Position numbers and translations under genes: made by a program
Notes under the pieces: generated by a model
The model's database searches: none
What the model saw: the letters and a program-made list of their open reading frames with translations, nothing else
Told to the model about the DNA's origin: nothing
Assembly: GCF_051014685.1 (NCBI RefSeq)
Contig: NC_135056.1
Span: forward strand, 6,882,001-6,946,000
Direction of reading: 5' to 3'
DNA length: 64,000 nucleotides
DNA from: Ptiloglossa arizonensis
Lineage: Eukaryota > Arthropoda > Insecta > Hymenoptera > Colletidae
Shown here: piece by piece, positions 37,401 through 49,500 of the stretch
How the letters are laid out: every line of letters starts with the position of its first letter
Numbering within the stretch: position 1 is the stretch's first letter

Positions 37401-39864
37401 ATTTTCCATTTCGTGGAATTAATTTTTAGCCCGTTAACAAATTAGAATAAAATGGGAAATCATTAAAGAATATATACGATGCGAAATATCATATGACTGA
37501 AGATTTCAACGGCACAGTCGAAAGCTTTTACGCTGATGGAATGCACAAATGACTCGAAACTTGAAAAAAAGTTATGAAACAAGGCCGAACACAGAGCATT
37601 GATCAGACATTATGTAAATGTAATAGGTTGGCTAAAAAATTCGAGCGCATTTATTACTCAAATTTGATCCATTAATTATCAATTCTCCTATGTAAACTCT
37701 TTTCACCGTTAAAATAATTGTTACATCAATTGTATTCGTGTCAATTTGACCCAGATCGGAACTGCATTATAATATTTAAATAAATTTAATTTCCATTCGT
37801 AATAAATGATTTACTGTAAATACGAAACAAGGAATTTCTTCGATCGACACAAAGTAAATATAATTCATTCTTTAATATGAAAGCTTCTAATTTATTTTGA
37901 ATTCTTTACAAGTAACTTAAACCGAATTCCAAACTCGGACTAATTTCTAAATTAAAATTTCGTTAAAATACTTCCGTGTAACACACACGAAAAAGAGAAA
38001 CATGGTTCTCAAAAAGACAACAACACGGTATTCAATGTGCCCGGTTGGATTCTTAATTGTTAAAATCCGTTCGTCGGTGAAAACCATTCCTCGAATAAAC
38101 ATTCGCGAGTAGGAATCGTTCTCTGTACGTTCGTCTGTCGCGGTTAACACGGTGGTACGCGGCCACGGTTAAATTGAATTTAAGACTCTCGATCTTTGCA
38201 TTCGCGCGGAGAAATCTAATTATACTAATAGAATTTGCGCGAGAGGCGAGTTAAAAACTGAGCCATGGTTATTGATTCGCATTCGGGGATCGACGTTGAA
38301 TCCTTCCGTGAATTTCGAGGCCGCGAGACGAGCAACGAAAACGTAAACGACGCCTGGAAACCTCGCGGCTGAATTTTAAGCGTCTTCGGGCCGCGCGGAA
38401 TTAAGTTCTACGTTTTGCGCGTATAGAAGACGCCGTGGCGGTTGTTAGCGGCGTTAGATATGCAGCCCGATTCAACGAAATCCTTTATATACGTGTACAT
38501 CCGATTTTCCACCTAATCGCGAGTATTCGAAGTCATAGCGGCAGTCGGTTATGAAGCAGAAGGACAAATAGAAGCTCCAGCTGGCGACCTCTCTGCATAA
38601 TGCATACCATCGTCGGCGTTGCACTCGTTCAGCTCGGTGGTATCCTCCTGCGTTTCCTTCGTTAGCCTTTTATCTAACCTGGTACCTTCTTGCCTCTCTC
38701 CTTTCTTCCTTGCATCCGTGTCTCTGTTTTCTGGGCGGAGGTGCGGCTCATTGCAAAAAATCGCGAGCGTGTGGTACAAGTTCTACGTAAAAAAAAAGAC
38801 ACTTTTGCTTCCACTGGCCTCGCTGCCATCCCGCTTGTTAACAAGTGGAGAGATTTAAGAAATGTTTGCATTATCAACGCGATCACGAGACTCGCGAATG
38901 TTTATTCGAGGGAACGTTCACGGATTTCAACAATTTAGAATCCTACCGGGCACATTCAATACCCTGTTATTGCCTTTTTGAGAGCCACGTTTCTCTTTTA
39001 CGTGTGTTTCACACGCAAGTATTTTAACGAAATATTAATTTAGAAATTATTTGTCGGTACTGATAACTAGACCAGGAACAAATCCTCCCGATCATTGGAA
39101 TATTTTGGGGATGACGCGACGTTGAAACCCTTAGGATCACCAGCAAGCTTTGTTCCGCAGTTTGCCAACATTGGAAACCTAATATTCCATTGAGGATACG
39201 ATGAACGCGATATGGAATATCGAGACAAGTGTTCGGGTAGATTTATCGTAACAATTTTATTTATCAGATGTAATTTTTTGCAGTGTCGTTTTTGACGATG
39301 AAACTTTTTTTTAAGTTTCTCGTTTTCGACACCGAGAAGGTTCATCGAACCTGTGTTCATGGAATATTTTACGTGTTCTTAAGCAGAACTCTATTTGAAG
39401 CTAACGAAACGTCTCTCAAACAGAGAAGAGAATCTATTTCGTAAAACAACTCTCCATTTAATTACAAACTTAATAAATTTTTATTAAGAAACGGTTAGAA
39501 AGAATTATACACAAGGAAACTCAAACTATCAGAAGTATTTTATATTAAAATCAACAAAATCTTGAAATATCCTGATAGTAAACGATTCTTGTACATTGAA
39601 AAGCTTATAAAAAATATTTATAAAACAATAGTTCCTTGTACGCGTACATCACGTTCAGTGACTAATATCTCGAGAGATCGATTTTGAGTCAGTAATTTCT
39701 TTTTTTCTTTTATTACAATAAAAGTTTCGTACCATCCACGTCGTATGTAATTATCCAAAAGAACCATCGGCTCGTAAATGAACGAATGAACGTTATTTGT
39801 TTCTCGATAAATGATTGTTCGCTCAATCAACGATATTAACGACAACGATCACTTTATTTTCCAG
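34488..39864. other. AT-rich DNA upstream of the exon, probably intron
   Basis: No exon recognised. At about 37620-37650, AATAGGTTGGCTAAAAAATT resembles a single mariner-type end without a partner. 38200-38600 is CpG-richer. The acceptor at 39864 implies that at least the part next to it is intronic in a plus-strand gene. Confidence 0.45.
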
Positions 39865-40044
39865 GAATGACGATCGGAGCGGCGATGACGAGGATTGACA
39901 GTTACCGCTGATTCATACGATACCCTGCAGGGCCACTCGCTTCCAAAATGAGCACGTCGCTGCGAATTTTGGCGCTAATCAGCTTAGCCGCGCAAAACGT
40001 GGCTTGGCCGCAAGATCCCGTTCCTAGGCTGCACGTCAAACATC
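39865..40044 (+). CDS. First coding exon of a secreted or membrane protein, possibly semaphorin-1-like
   Basis: The exon starts after a pyrimidine tract and acceptor (ACTTTATTTTCCAG|GAATG) and ends at a consensus donor (AACATC|GTGAGT). 39865-39947 is untranslated, and the ATG at 39948 has an A at -3 (CCAAAATGAG). The coding part is 97 bases: 32 codons plus one base, so the following intron is phase 1. The peptide begins MSTSLRILALISLAAQNVAW, a typical signal peptide, then PQDPVPRLHVKH. A tryptophan just after the hydrophobic core, followed by an acidic residue, a proline and a (K/R)(L/M)(Y/H)V pattern, recalls the amino terminus of insect class 1 semaphorins, guidance ligands on neurons and epithelia. 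Only about 14 residues support this, so the family is tentative. Reading on past the donor gives a frame to 40157 with a Cys-rich tail, which I take as intron read-through. No later exon was found. Confidence 0.6.
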
Positions 40045-43000
40045 GTGAGTACTGTTGCAAGACTAAACAAAAATATTGTATTACGTTCGTCTGTTTACAA
40101 TTCTACAGAGCACACCCACACTGTACGGTCAAACTTTGGCAACGCGTTCTGTATTAATTATATCGATGGAAACAATACCGGATAAATAATTGCATCCTCG
40201 TCGTGTCACGGATAACGATACTTGTTCACTAACGAAGTGATTTGGTCGGTCGAATGAATACGTCAAATGCGTAAACACGGAAATGTAAAGCATAGATACG
40301 GAGTAACGATAAGAGCGATATTAACGTTCATTAATCAAACGAGACAATGCCGCGAAGCTTATCTCTTTGCTCGAGGAGTCTACTATGAACATTTTCTCTA
40401 ATCTACGGTGTTAAAGTTTGGCTGGACAGTTTAGGTACACCGTGTACAAAATAACTAATTAGTTTCTTAAAGCTGCTGCTAGATTCGAACGAAAGTTTTG
40501 CTCGATTGTTTCGTAATTTTGATAGAAACAACGTTTATATGAATTAACCACTATGTTTTCAACGATTTCTTTCTACTTTGTGTTGAAAAATCTACGACGA
40601 TTTCTTTCTACTTTGTGTTTAAAAATCTACGACGATTTCTTTCTAATTTGTGTTTAAAAATCTACGACGATTTCTTTCTACTTTGTGTTTAAAAATCTAC
40701 GACGATTTCTTTCTACTTTGTGTTTAAAAATCTACGACGAATCTCGATTAAAATTAAGTAAAGAGGGTACAGTGGAACAAGCTGCCATTTTGTTCCAAAC
40801 TGATGCATCTTCAACTTCACTATATGGACTTTATTCTTCGTTAGTAGAAAATGTACGATAAATAATCCGAGTGGATATAGAAAATTAATTCAAAGTTTCG
40901 ATTCGCATCGCACGCTTTGGTTCTTGTGAAGATTTTTCTATTTTACATTTCAAAATAAGCGCAAATTTGAGTATTTTAATTTTTAGAAAATTTTAAACAA
41001 TTTTTGTCGAAAAACTTTCCATTTCTCCGAAACACTCGTTTATACACGCACTGGTCGTGATAATTTTGTACTCCAGTTCCCGTGGAAACACGTTTATGCT
41101 AAACATGGGATATTACAATGTATTTTTAAGACGTATGAATATTTGTCCGACATAGCGGACCTCGTTCTACTCATAAAATCATTTCCCTTGGAATACGTAC
41201 GTTCTATTGTTCGCTTTGCGAGTATTGAGAAATTCGTGTTTCTACCGCGTAGTAACAATTTTTATTCCGTCGGATTAATGTTCCAGCGTTCGATCATTAG
41301 ACTACTCTGAATCAAGTTCTGTACACTTATGTGGGGGGAAATATACCGCTGTTAACTTTTTCCAACGGTAATTTGCTCCATTTAGAAAGCGAACAACGTT
41401 ACGATATAAAAACCCGGCACTCGTCTCTCAAGATGAAAGAGATCGGAGAAAATTTCAGCGCGCTGGTTTTTGTCCCCTCGCTTAATGATAATGTGTCACT
41501 AAATTCGGTTCGTCGCTGGCTTTTGCGTGAGAGAATTTAATAAAACGTGAACACACTCTCGCCGCGCTATTTTATAGATGTATTGGATTACCAAATTGCT
41601 TCTGGCTACCGTTTTAGAACATATGCGAACATTGAATTAAGATTAATGAAATTAGTCGACCGAGAGCCAGCAGCCACATTTTATGCAACCACGTGTTCAT
41701 TTTACGCGATTAACTTTGATGCTTGACAGAGACGTGGAATAATTGTGTCGGATTTACCCCGGTCTTTAGAAACGATTTCGATTCCTTTTCGATCGATGTG
41801 CATTTACATAGGAGAACCTACTCCTCGATAAAAGTCACGAACTCGGCTCCGCGCGGAGACTTTTAACGAGTACGGTAGGGGCAATTTTGTTTCGAGATTC
41901 GATTCGTTTCATCTCGATGCAAGGTTAAGCGTACCGAGTGTATCGTTTGGTCAATTTTTAATGCAAAATAGATGCAATTTTCATTCCTTTCGATGCACGT
42001 GTACGAAAGTATTACCGATGGATCGATTGACGAAGTTTTCGCGGTGAAAACGAATCCAAATACGAGTTCGTTCGGATTATTTTCGATCACGTTATTCAAA
42101 TATTTATAAAAGAATATTCAATTGCGTGTAGTTGTAAACAGTTCGGAGGAAGTCGTGTTTGGATTTATTTTGATTGGAAAAACCTCACCGATCCATTCGT
42201 AACGCTCTCAGGTATAGACGATGACAAGTATAAAAATTGCAATTTTTATTAGTGGATGGAATTCGATCCCAACTTGTGTATCTTATCGCTTTTGCCTCGC
42301 ATCATTTCACAGTAACCAGTTCTCTAAATTCAGACGGATACAATTATGAAACCTGATACACGTATATTCTCTATAATTTTATCGATTTTGAAGTTTAATT
42401 CGATTTCAGTAAGAAAAAGTGCGGATACAAGGAATCGAATAATATATATCGGGTTATTTTCCGTTCGATTAGTTTAAATTTACAAAAAAAGCACCCACGT
42501 ACACACGGCGTGGTACGCAACTGTCGTCGTGATTTTTCAGACACTTCCGATAATTGGACAAAAAAGTGTCTCGAACGAAAGTTAGTCAGCTTTCGATCGA
42601 TGACAAATTGGAATTTTAAAAATATAGAAAAAAGTTTTTTTTTTCGATAAAAAAGTCAAAATCACGTTGAATTAAATGTGAAATTAATTTTAAACGTTGC
42701 ACTTTAAATGGTGCAATAGTATTTTTGATTTCATAGCGTTGCAGGTGACGTGAAATCGAGTCAGAAAAATTGTTACCTTGAAACGATCTCAAATTTATAA
42801 ATATGGGGTCAATCGATCGAATTACACGTTTAAAGTGGTGGAAGATAAAAAATGTTCACCACGCGCGCATTACAAAAAGAGTATAAGTGACTTACAAAAA
42901 TCAATATAACTGTGTGCCATAACGCGATACCGGTGTGTATTCGATTGCAAAACGTGTTCTAATTGTGGAAAGTTATTTAATATTTCGGGACCACTTCCGT

Positions 43001-44415
43001 ACGAAAACGTGTAATTTGATTCAAACGAAACAACTTTTCACGATAGCGTTTCTGTCAATTGATTCCAGGTTTATAAATTTATAGTGCAGTAGGTCGTTGA
43101 ACTGGTTCTGGCACCGATCGCGATAGCGCAGTAAAAATACATCGAATCGTTTAAAAAAATCAAAGTGACCTAGACGTTCGTCGGAAAAAATTGTATTCCA
43201 AATTTTTAATATGGCAATTTATAGACAGTTTAAAGTCGATTAACTCTTATTCAAAACACTCTTTTCCTCCGATTATCGAATGTGTCTAAAAAATTGACGA
43301 CAATTGCATGCCACACCCTGTGTACATTTAGTTCTTTAATCGCAACCAGACACACTGTCGTATACGAAACTCACTCGAAACAATTGTTCGCGGTAAAATT
43401 AATTAATAGAATTCTCTTCGAGTTCGTTCGAAGGTCGTGCACCTCATTCGGAAATATCTCCTAAATAAAACAAATAAAACTACAAAACTTTACGTAAAAA
43501 ATTAAAAGTATCTTTAAAAATCTACAAAAGAAATTGATGAAAAATATAGTACTGAAAACGGATCGTCCACGGATGGGAATTTCGATCGTGAAAGATCGAT
43601 GTGCGAGAAAAAAGTTGGTATCTCCGTCCCGACAACGGTGACGGGCTTCGAAACGTTTATCGAAGCAAAAATCCCGACTCTTAACGAGGAGTCACCGCGC
43701 GCCTCTATAATCCCGCGGCTCCGAAACGTCCGACCGCGCGACGCGAAAATTAATTCCATCGATTAATGGCCGGGTTTCCTGCGCTCCGAGCCCCATTCAA
43801 TTCGTTCCGCTTCATTACTGTATGATACGCGACAGATTATCGGAGAACAATACGCCACATTTTACGGCAAGTTTGATAAGAAAAGGTGCCCCACCTCTTC
43901 ACCGTTCTATCCATCCCGTACCATCCGAACCCGATTCATCCGTACCCTTTGTTCCGTCACCGGCTCCCTCTTTCGTTCACGGGGAATCTAATCTCCGCGG
44001 CACGAGACGAAGAAGTACTAGATAACGATAACCGCCCGGTGAATTGGTAGTAATGAAATTCGTCCGGGTGGCGCGCGCTCCGAGGCTGATTTCCCGCGTC
44101 CTCCCGGCCGATGTCCGACTCTTTCGGTTCCGTTATTTGCACGGTGACTTGCCGGGAACAATAACGCGCCGTTACGCGGGAATTCACCGATAAGGATAAA
44201 AGTTAGTTCGTTTCTCGGTCGTTCCGACTCTTTTCACGCCAGACGTCTGCGCGAGGGAAATTTCATTTCCTTGGTGGGGAGGGTAGCGAGATAAAGAGGC
44301 GATGGAAAACGCGCGCCGCGGCCACGGCTGGGAATGGAACGATCTGTACACAAGCGGGTCGAAGGTTGTCGCTTTGCGGATCGAGGACAGACGGGTCGAA
44401 GCTGTAGCTTGAAGT
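40045..44415. other. Probable intron following the exon
   Basis: AT-rich unique sequence apart from the 35-bp array. 43560-44340 is CpG-richer and contains a CTCGGTC-rich segment without an exon that I can delimit. Frames at 41331-41540, 41863-42099 and 43282-43464 have no domain. Confidence 0.4.
40556..40742. repeat. 35-bp tandem repeat, about 5 copies
   Basis: The unit is TCTACGACGATTTCTTTCTA plus CTTTGTGTTTAAAAA, starting at 40591, 40626, 40661, 40696 and partly 40731, with a diverged first copy from about 40556. Copies are almost identical, indicating recent expansion inside the presumed intron. Confidence 0.93.
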
Positions 44416-45118
44416 GTTTGACGGGGAGAGAGAGAGAGAAGAAATGAGATGAGAAGAGAAAAAATGAGGTGAACAGAGAAGAGAAAAAATGTGGTGAAAA
44501 GAGAAGAGAAAAAATGAGATGAAAAGAGAAGAGAAGAGAAAAGTAGGAAGAAAAGAAACACGAGATGAGAAGAGAAAGGAAGACATGAGATGAAAGGAGA
44601 AGAAAAGAGAGGAGGTGAGAAGATAATAGAGAAGAAAGAAGAAGAGAAAAGATGGTGTGAGAAGAGAAGAGGTTAGGTGAGAAGAAAAGAGAAGAGGAAA
44701 TGTATATGCACAAAAATCGGGCGAGAAGAAATGAGAAGAGAAGAGAAGAGAAGACATGAGATGAAAAGTGAAGAGAAACATTATGTGAGAAGAGAAGAGA
44801 AGACACGAAGTGGGAAGACACGAGGTGAAAAGAAAAGAGAAGAGAAGAAACAAATAATGTGAGAAGAGAAGAGAAAACACGGAGTGGGAAGACACAAGGT
44901 GAAAAGAGAAGAAATGAGTTGCTGCGAGAAGAGAAGAGAATAGGAAGAATGGAAGAAAGGAGAGGCGAGACGGGAAGGAAAAAGAAGAGAACAGAAGAGA
45001 GATAAAGAGAGAAGAGAAGAGAAAAGAACAGAAGAGAAGGAAAGAGAAGAAAACAGAAGAGGAGGGAATGGAAGGGAAGTGAGAGAGAAGAAAAGAGAAG
45101 AGCGAGAGAGGGTAGGAG
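44416..45118. repeat. Homopurine (GAGAA)n tract of about 700 bp
   Basis: The plus strand is almost entirely A and G, built from AGAAGAGAAGAGAAAA-like words with GATGAGAAG, GTGAGAAG and GACACGA interruptions. The complementary strand gives Ser/Phe/Leu-rich open frames of 333 and 366 codons (44234-45235 and 44263-45363 minus), which are low-complexity by-products. Such mirror-repeat purine tracts can adopt triplex structures. Confidence 0.93.
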
Positions 45119-46110
45119 AGGGTTGTGTGCGCAGAGTAGTCGATGACGTATATGCAGCTCGGTTTCGACGGGCTCTCCTCGGTGCTGTCGGCCGTATTCC
45201 GTCGATTCAAAGGCATTTCCGCGCGACGTGAGCACCCTTTCGACCGCACCTGTGGATTTGGCCGTCGTCGTTTTGTCGTGCAGGTGCTGGCGCTAAGCAC
45301 AACACGGGCGTATCGGGGCTGCCTGCCTGCACACGCCGGGATACGATCTCTCTCCTTCCCCACGTTCGAACCGGGAGACCAGGATAAATGTCGACGTTCT
45401 ACGGGAAAAAGGGAGCGGAAGGAAAAAGGAGGAACGCGAGGGAGTCGTACGTACGAAAGAACGAAGATAAATTAGACGCGGCCGGATAAAGATTTCTATT
45501 ATTGGTAGTCGCTTTTTCCTCTAACCAGCTTGCGATGCAAAAATAGAGATGGGAACGAAACTCGAGAACGCGGCCCAGAGAAATTTCTTCGTGCCTCCTC
45601 GACGACTTTGAAACGAACGAATGTGAACACTGCCTGTAATAGCTGTCTGCACTTCGATAAATGAAATTATGCAGAGGGTCGTTGGTATTTCGGAGCATTA
45701 ATGGTCAGTGCCAAGGATCGATTTATTTTTACGCTCCTCTTACGTCTGGCCAAAATTTATTCCAATAATAGACGATGAACGAAGATGTAACGTTAGTCCG
45801 ATCAATTTTTACCCGTTGTAGAATTCAAATTCGAATCTTTATTCGAAGAAAAAACTGTTTGTCCGTTACTCGTTGCACGAGATTCTAAGCTAGAGTTACG
45901 ATATAGAATCTTGACGCGAGTAAATTAATTTTCAAGAGTATACAAAAATTGTTTCTATCGTTGTGAAATATATATTAATATTTCATCGATTCTCTCGTGT
46001 AAAGGGCTCTGTAACAGCGTGATATCTTTACTTTGATTTTTCATGCTACATCCAATTTTGTTCCATCGATTGTGTGCGAAGCAAAACTATATAACGGAGT
46101 TATTAATCCA
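45119..46110. other. CpG-rich unique block then AT-rich DNA
   Basis: 45119-45480 is CpG-rich. A plus frame starts at an ATG at 45146 (MTYMQLGFDG...SAVFRRFKGISARR) and meets a possible donor, GCGCGAC|GTGAGC, at 45228. A possible acceptor (TCGTGCAG) follows at 45282. The peptide resembles nothing I know. It is a weak exon candidate or a promoter-type block next to the purine tract. 45480-46110 holds nothing. Confidence 0.3.
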
Positions 46111-46195
46111 TTTAGGAAAAAATGTCAAAGGAAAAAGGTAAATAGCTCGAAGAGCACTACATCTGCAGGATCTTAGATTTTTTTCAAATTCAACG

Positions 46196-46289
46196 GTGCA
46201 ACTAAGAATTGCATTCTTTCTTTAAATGGGAAAACATATTTTTTGTAACACATTTCCATCCAAAGAAAGAATGCGATTCTTAGTTGCAC
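46196..46289. repeat. 28-bp perfect-but-one inverted repeat (hairpin)
   Basis: The left arm 46196-46223 (GTGCAACTAAGAATTGCATT plus CTTTCTTT) and right arm 46262-46289 are inverse copies with one mismatch, separated by 38 bases. The symmetry continues outward: AAAGGAAAAAGGTAAAT (about 46127-46143) is matched by ATTTACCTTTTTCCTTT (46290-46306). The left side is interrupted by about 50 extra bases. Confidence 0.88.
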
Positions 46290-46447
46290 ATTTACCTTTT
46301 TCCTTTTCCATAAATTTCGTAAATGCATTAATACCCACTCTAAGTGTAAAAATTGCATACACTTCCTCGAAGTAAAACCATCCAAGATCGTTATCTCGGA
46401 ATATACTTACATTCACAAGATTCGTCGAAAACGTTAAATTTCAAAAT

Positions 46448-46599
46448 TATCATCTTGTTCGAAAAGTCATTTCCTTTTCCACAATGAAAAATATATAATT
46501 CAATAAAATATATACACACTCTGAAAAAATCGTGTTTCATTTTCACACAAAAAAAAAAAAAAACAAAACAAACAAAATGACTTTCCAAACAACCTGATA
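46448..46599 (-). mobile_element. Mariner-like MITE, family 2, copy C
   Basis: About 152 bases bounded by TA. The left end TTGTTCGAAAAGTCATTTCC is inverted as AAAATGACTTTCCAAACAAC. The interior shows ATCGTGTTTCATTTTCACAC, the inverse of the motif in copies A and B, so this copy is on the minus strand. A poly-A run of 16 (46549-46564) is inside the right end. Confidence 0.8.
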
Positions 46600-49500
46600 C
46601 AATACCCAACCGACGTCATACGACGTTTCCTACTTTCCACCTGATCAGTTCGGTTCTCGCGCGACTAGTACGTAGAAAGGTCAACGATAAAAAAATCGGG
46701 GGCTAAAGTCGGAGAAAATGAAGTCGCGAGAGCGAGAGAGAAAGACAATACGGAGCAATGGTGGCGATGGCGCGAGCGAGAGAGTGTTCGGTGAGTTTAA
46801 CGACCTTTCGAAATCCGTGGGTGAATCTGCCTCGAAGCTTTTGACACGGATCAAATATTGGCGTGTGTCGTGTCGATCGACGCGGCCACCGCGTTGGTCC
46901 GCTTTGGTAAATCCTATTGAGTATTCAATTACGCCGGGAACGGCGGAGTACATACGTAGTTGGCCGGCTCTTGCTCGGTTCGGATGAAATTGGACGGTCG
47001 TGTGGCGAACGAACCTACGGCACGCGATCATGCGCTCCCCGTGCTTTTGGATGCTACGAACCAATTGTGTACATATTATGGAAATTCGCGCGTAGGTGAT
47101 GCAACTGCAGAGACGGACGGTAAATGGGATTTAGGATCTCCCGATCTAAGTCTGGCAGCGAAGTGTACGCGAACGGTTAATGTTTTACGGAGGGGACGGG
47201 GAACGTTTAATTATCTTCGATGGGAACGAGAGATGGTTTTTAAAAGAAAAGTGTCACGATGGAATTTGTAATTCTAGAAATTTGTAATTTCAAGAACGAT
47301 AACGAGCATTCGTGTGCCGAGATAGTGCTTTTAGATGCACGCGAGACATTTTTTGTACAGCAGAGAATAACATTTGTCGTCGTTAACGAAGGTTTATTAG
47401 GAGGGATTTCTTTTGAACAATATTTACGTATTTCTCTGGTTAGATTTTTTTCTAAGAAACTAGCTTTTAATACCGAAATTTCTGTGTAGAAATTCCAATG
47501 TTGAGTTTCGTTAAGCTTTTATTTTATGTTATTAGATACGAAAATCGATATTGTAATTTATGTAGGTTTGTTCAGGAAGAAGACTCAAGGGGAACGATCT
47601 GTTCTCTCTAAGGATACTCTGTATCGTTCGGTATCTTTTATCAATCGATATCGAAGAAAGGATTAAGTTTCTTCAAATTTGTCAAGATTTTTAACATAAT
47701 TTCGTTAATACAATTCAATTTATTTTTGGTTCGTTTAACGTTCTCGAGTGTCATCCTCTTCGACTTTTAAACTTTGAAATTCAGTTTACTATGAATAAAT
47801 AGGTACTTTTGAATATTTCCAACATTCGTATATTTGAAGAACAATCGAATTTCTTGGGTAAATATAAAAATGATCGTTCGAACGGGAATAAATAAAATAA
47901 GGTCGGGAATAAAAGGCGGATAAATAATACAGACGAAGTGTTTAAAGAACAATGTAAATAGAAATTGCAAAGAGGCGTCTATTCACGAGAGTTTAATTTT
48001 CGTAAAAAAGGAACAATAAAAAAAAAACAGATTCCATGGTAGGGATAAAGGGAACTTGGTACAGTTGTGCAGGGTGTCTCTGAATAAATGAGAAATATTT
48101 TACGTATCGATTCAGGATCTGAAACATTTCCCACTTAGTCGGGTCCACTCTATATTCTGTGCAACAAAAATAATTATTTTCCACGAAAATTCGATGCGCA
48201 ACGATTTCTTCGAAACGTTAACCGTGTTAGAATATTGCACTTTGAAAAATAACAAGTGTAAGCCACGTATCGATAACGTGGCAGAAAACGTGTTAATAAA
48301 GAAATTATGAACGATTGAAATTTTTTCCACATTTAGATTTCAACAATAGACAAACATTCAATCTTAGTTCGAACCCAGACAGATCAGACGTTCGTCTAAA
48401 TTAATTTTTAACTCAAATCGATACAGAATTAAGGATTTTACCTGTCTCTGAATATTACCAGTTTCGAAGTATATAACAATTCTCAATTATCCACGGTGAA
48501 TACGAGTGAGAAGAATCGAAAGTTTCTGAATTATTTCTATTGAATTTTTATCGCTCTGTGAATATCTACAGTTAACTTATAATTACGACTCGCGTTGAAT
48601 AATTCTCGAATTGAAATTTACAAATTGGATAATTCGTTCGATTACACGTTTCCATATCCTGGAAATCTAAATTCTAGTCTAAAAACCTTGATGGAAAAAT
48701 AAACCGTGCACCAAGTTCGCCTTTCTACTCATTTTTCAACGAATGACCTCGTTGCGATAACAAAACGACGGGTATCTTCGAACGATGGTAGAACAAAAAC
48801 ACGGAACAAAAGGTCCGTTTCGGTGGGTCCACGAATGTATTTTACTGCGTTTAAAATTCAACCGCGAAAGGGTTAAAAGTGGTAGTAGGAGGTCGCGCGT
48901 TAACCGAAACCGGTTGATCCGCCAAAATTAGGGGAAATCGAACGAACGGTATACTAATAGGGGCTACAAGTGGACAGCTACGAAGTACATTGGCACGTTT
49001 GAAACATAGATACACGTATACGGTCGTATATGGATTTCTAGCGCGAATCGAGAGCAATAATATGTCGGTATGTAGGTTAGCCATTGCATCGCAACGACGG
49101 AAGCCGTACACTTGACTGGCTTTTGTCAAGAGTAAGCTTGTTAGGACTTAGAAGAACTTTGTTAAGCTCCGAGAACGCTCGGTCGTCAACGGTCCGTGTT
49201 GGTGTACAGGTGTTGCAATGAACACACGGTTAGAATGAACGTCTGTATAGATATAACTACGGCTATAGCCATTTTCCAATGGTCACGATCAGGAACCACC
49301 TTGGCGAGTTTCGATCTCACCGGCTTTGATATCCTTCTGTCCGTGGAATGGACTCGCGCGATATAGTCCCGAATTCGTGGAAACTTCGTTAAGAGGATCC
49401 GGCGGTGCTGTCGGACGAAAATTTTTACTACACAACCGAAAGATCGAACGAGCCCGAATTTCATTGAACGTTGGAAATACGGAGGAATACAGAGAATCGA

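Noticed and set aside
40045..40157. Cys-rich continuation of the exon frame (REYCCKTKQ...)
   Set aside because: It begins exactly at a consensus GTGAGT donor in phase 1; intron read-through is the simpler reading.
44234..45363. Minus-strand open frames of 333 and 366 codons
   Set aside because: They are translations of the purine tract's complement: Ser/Phe/Leu low complexity, several overlapping frames open at once, no domain.
46960..47271. 103-codon plus-strand frame and the 127-codon frame opposite it
   Set aside because: Both strands are open because the block is GC-rich. Neither peptide resembles a known family and no splice sites frame them.
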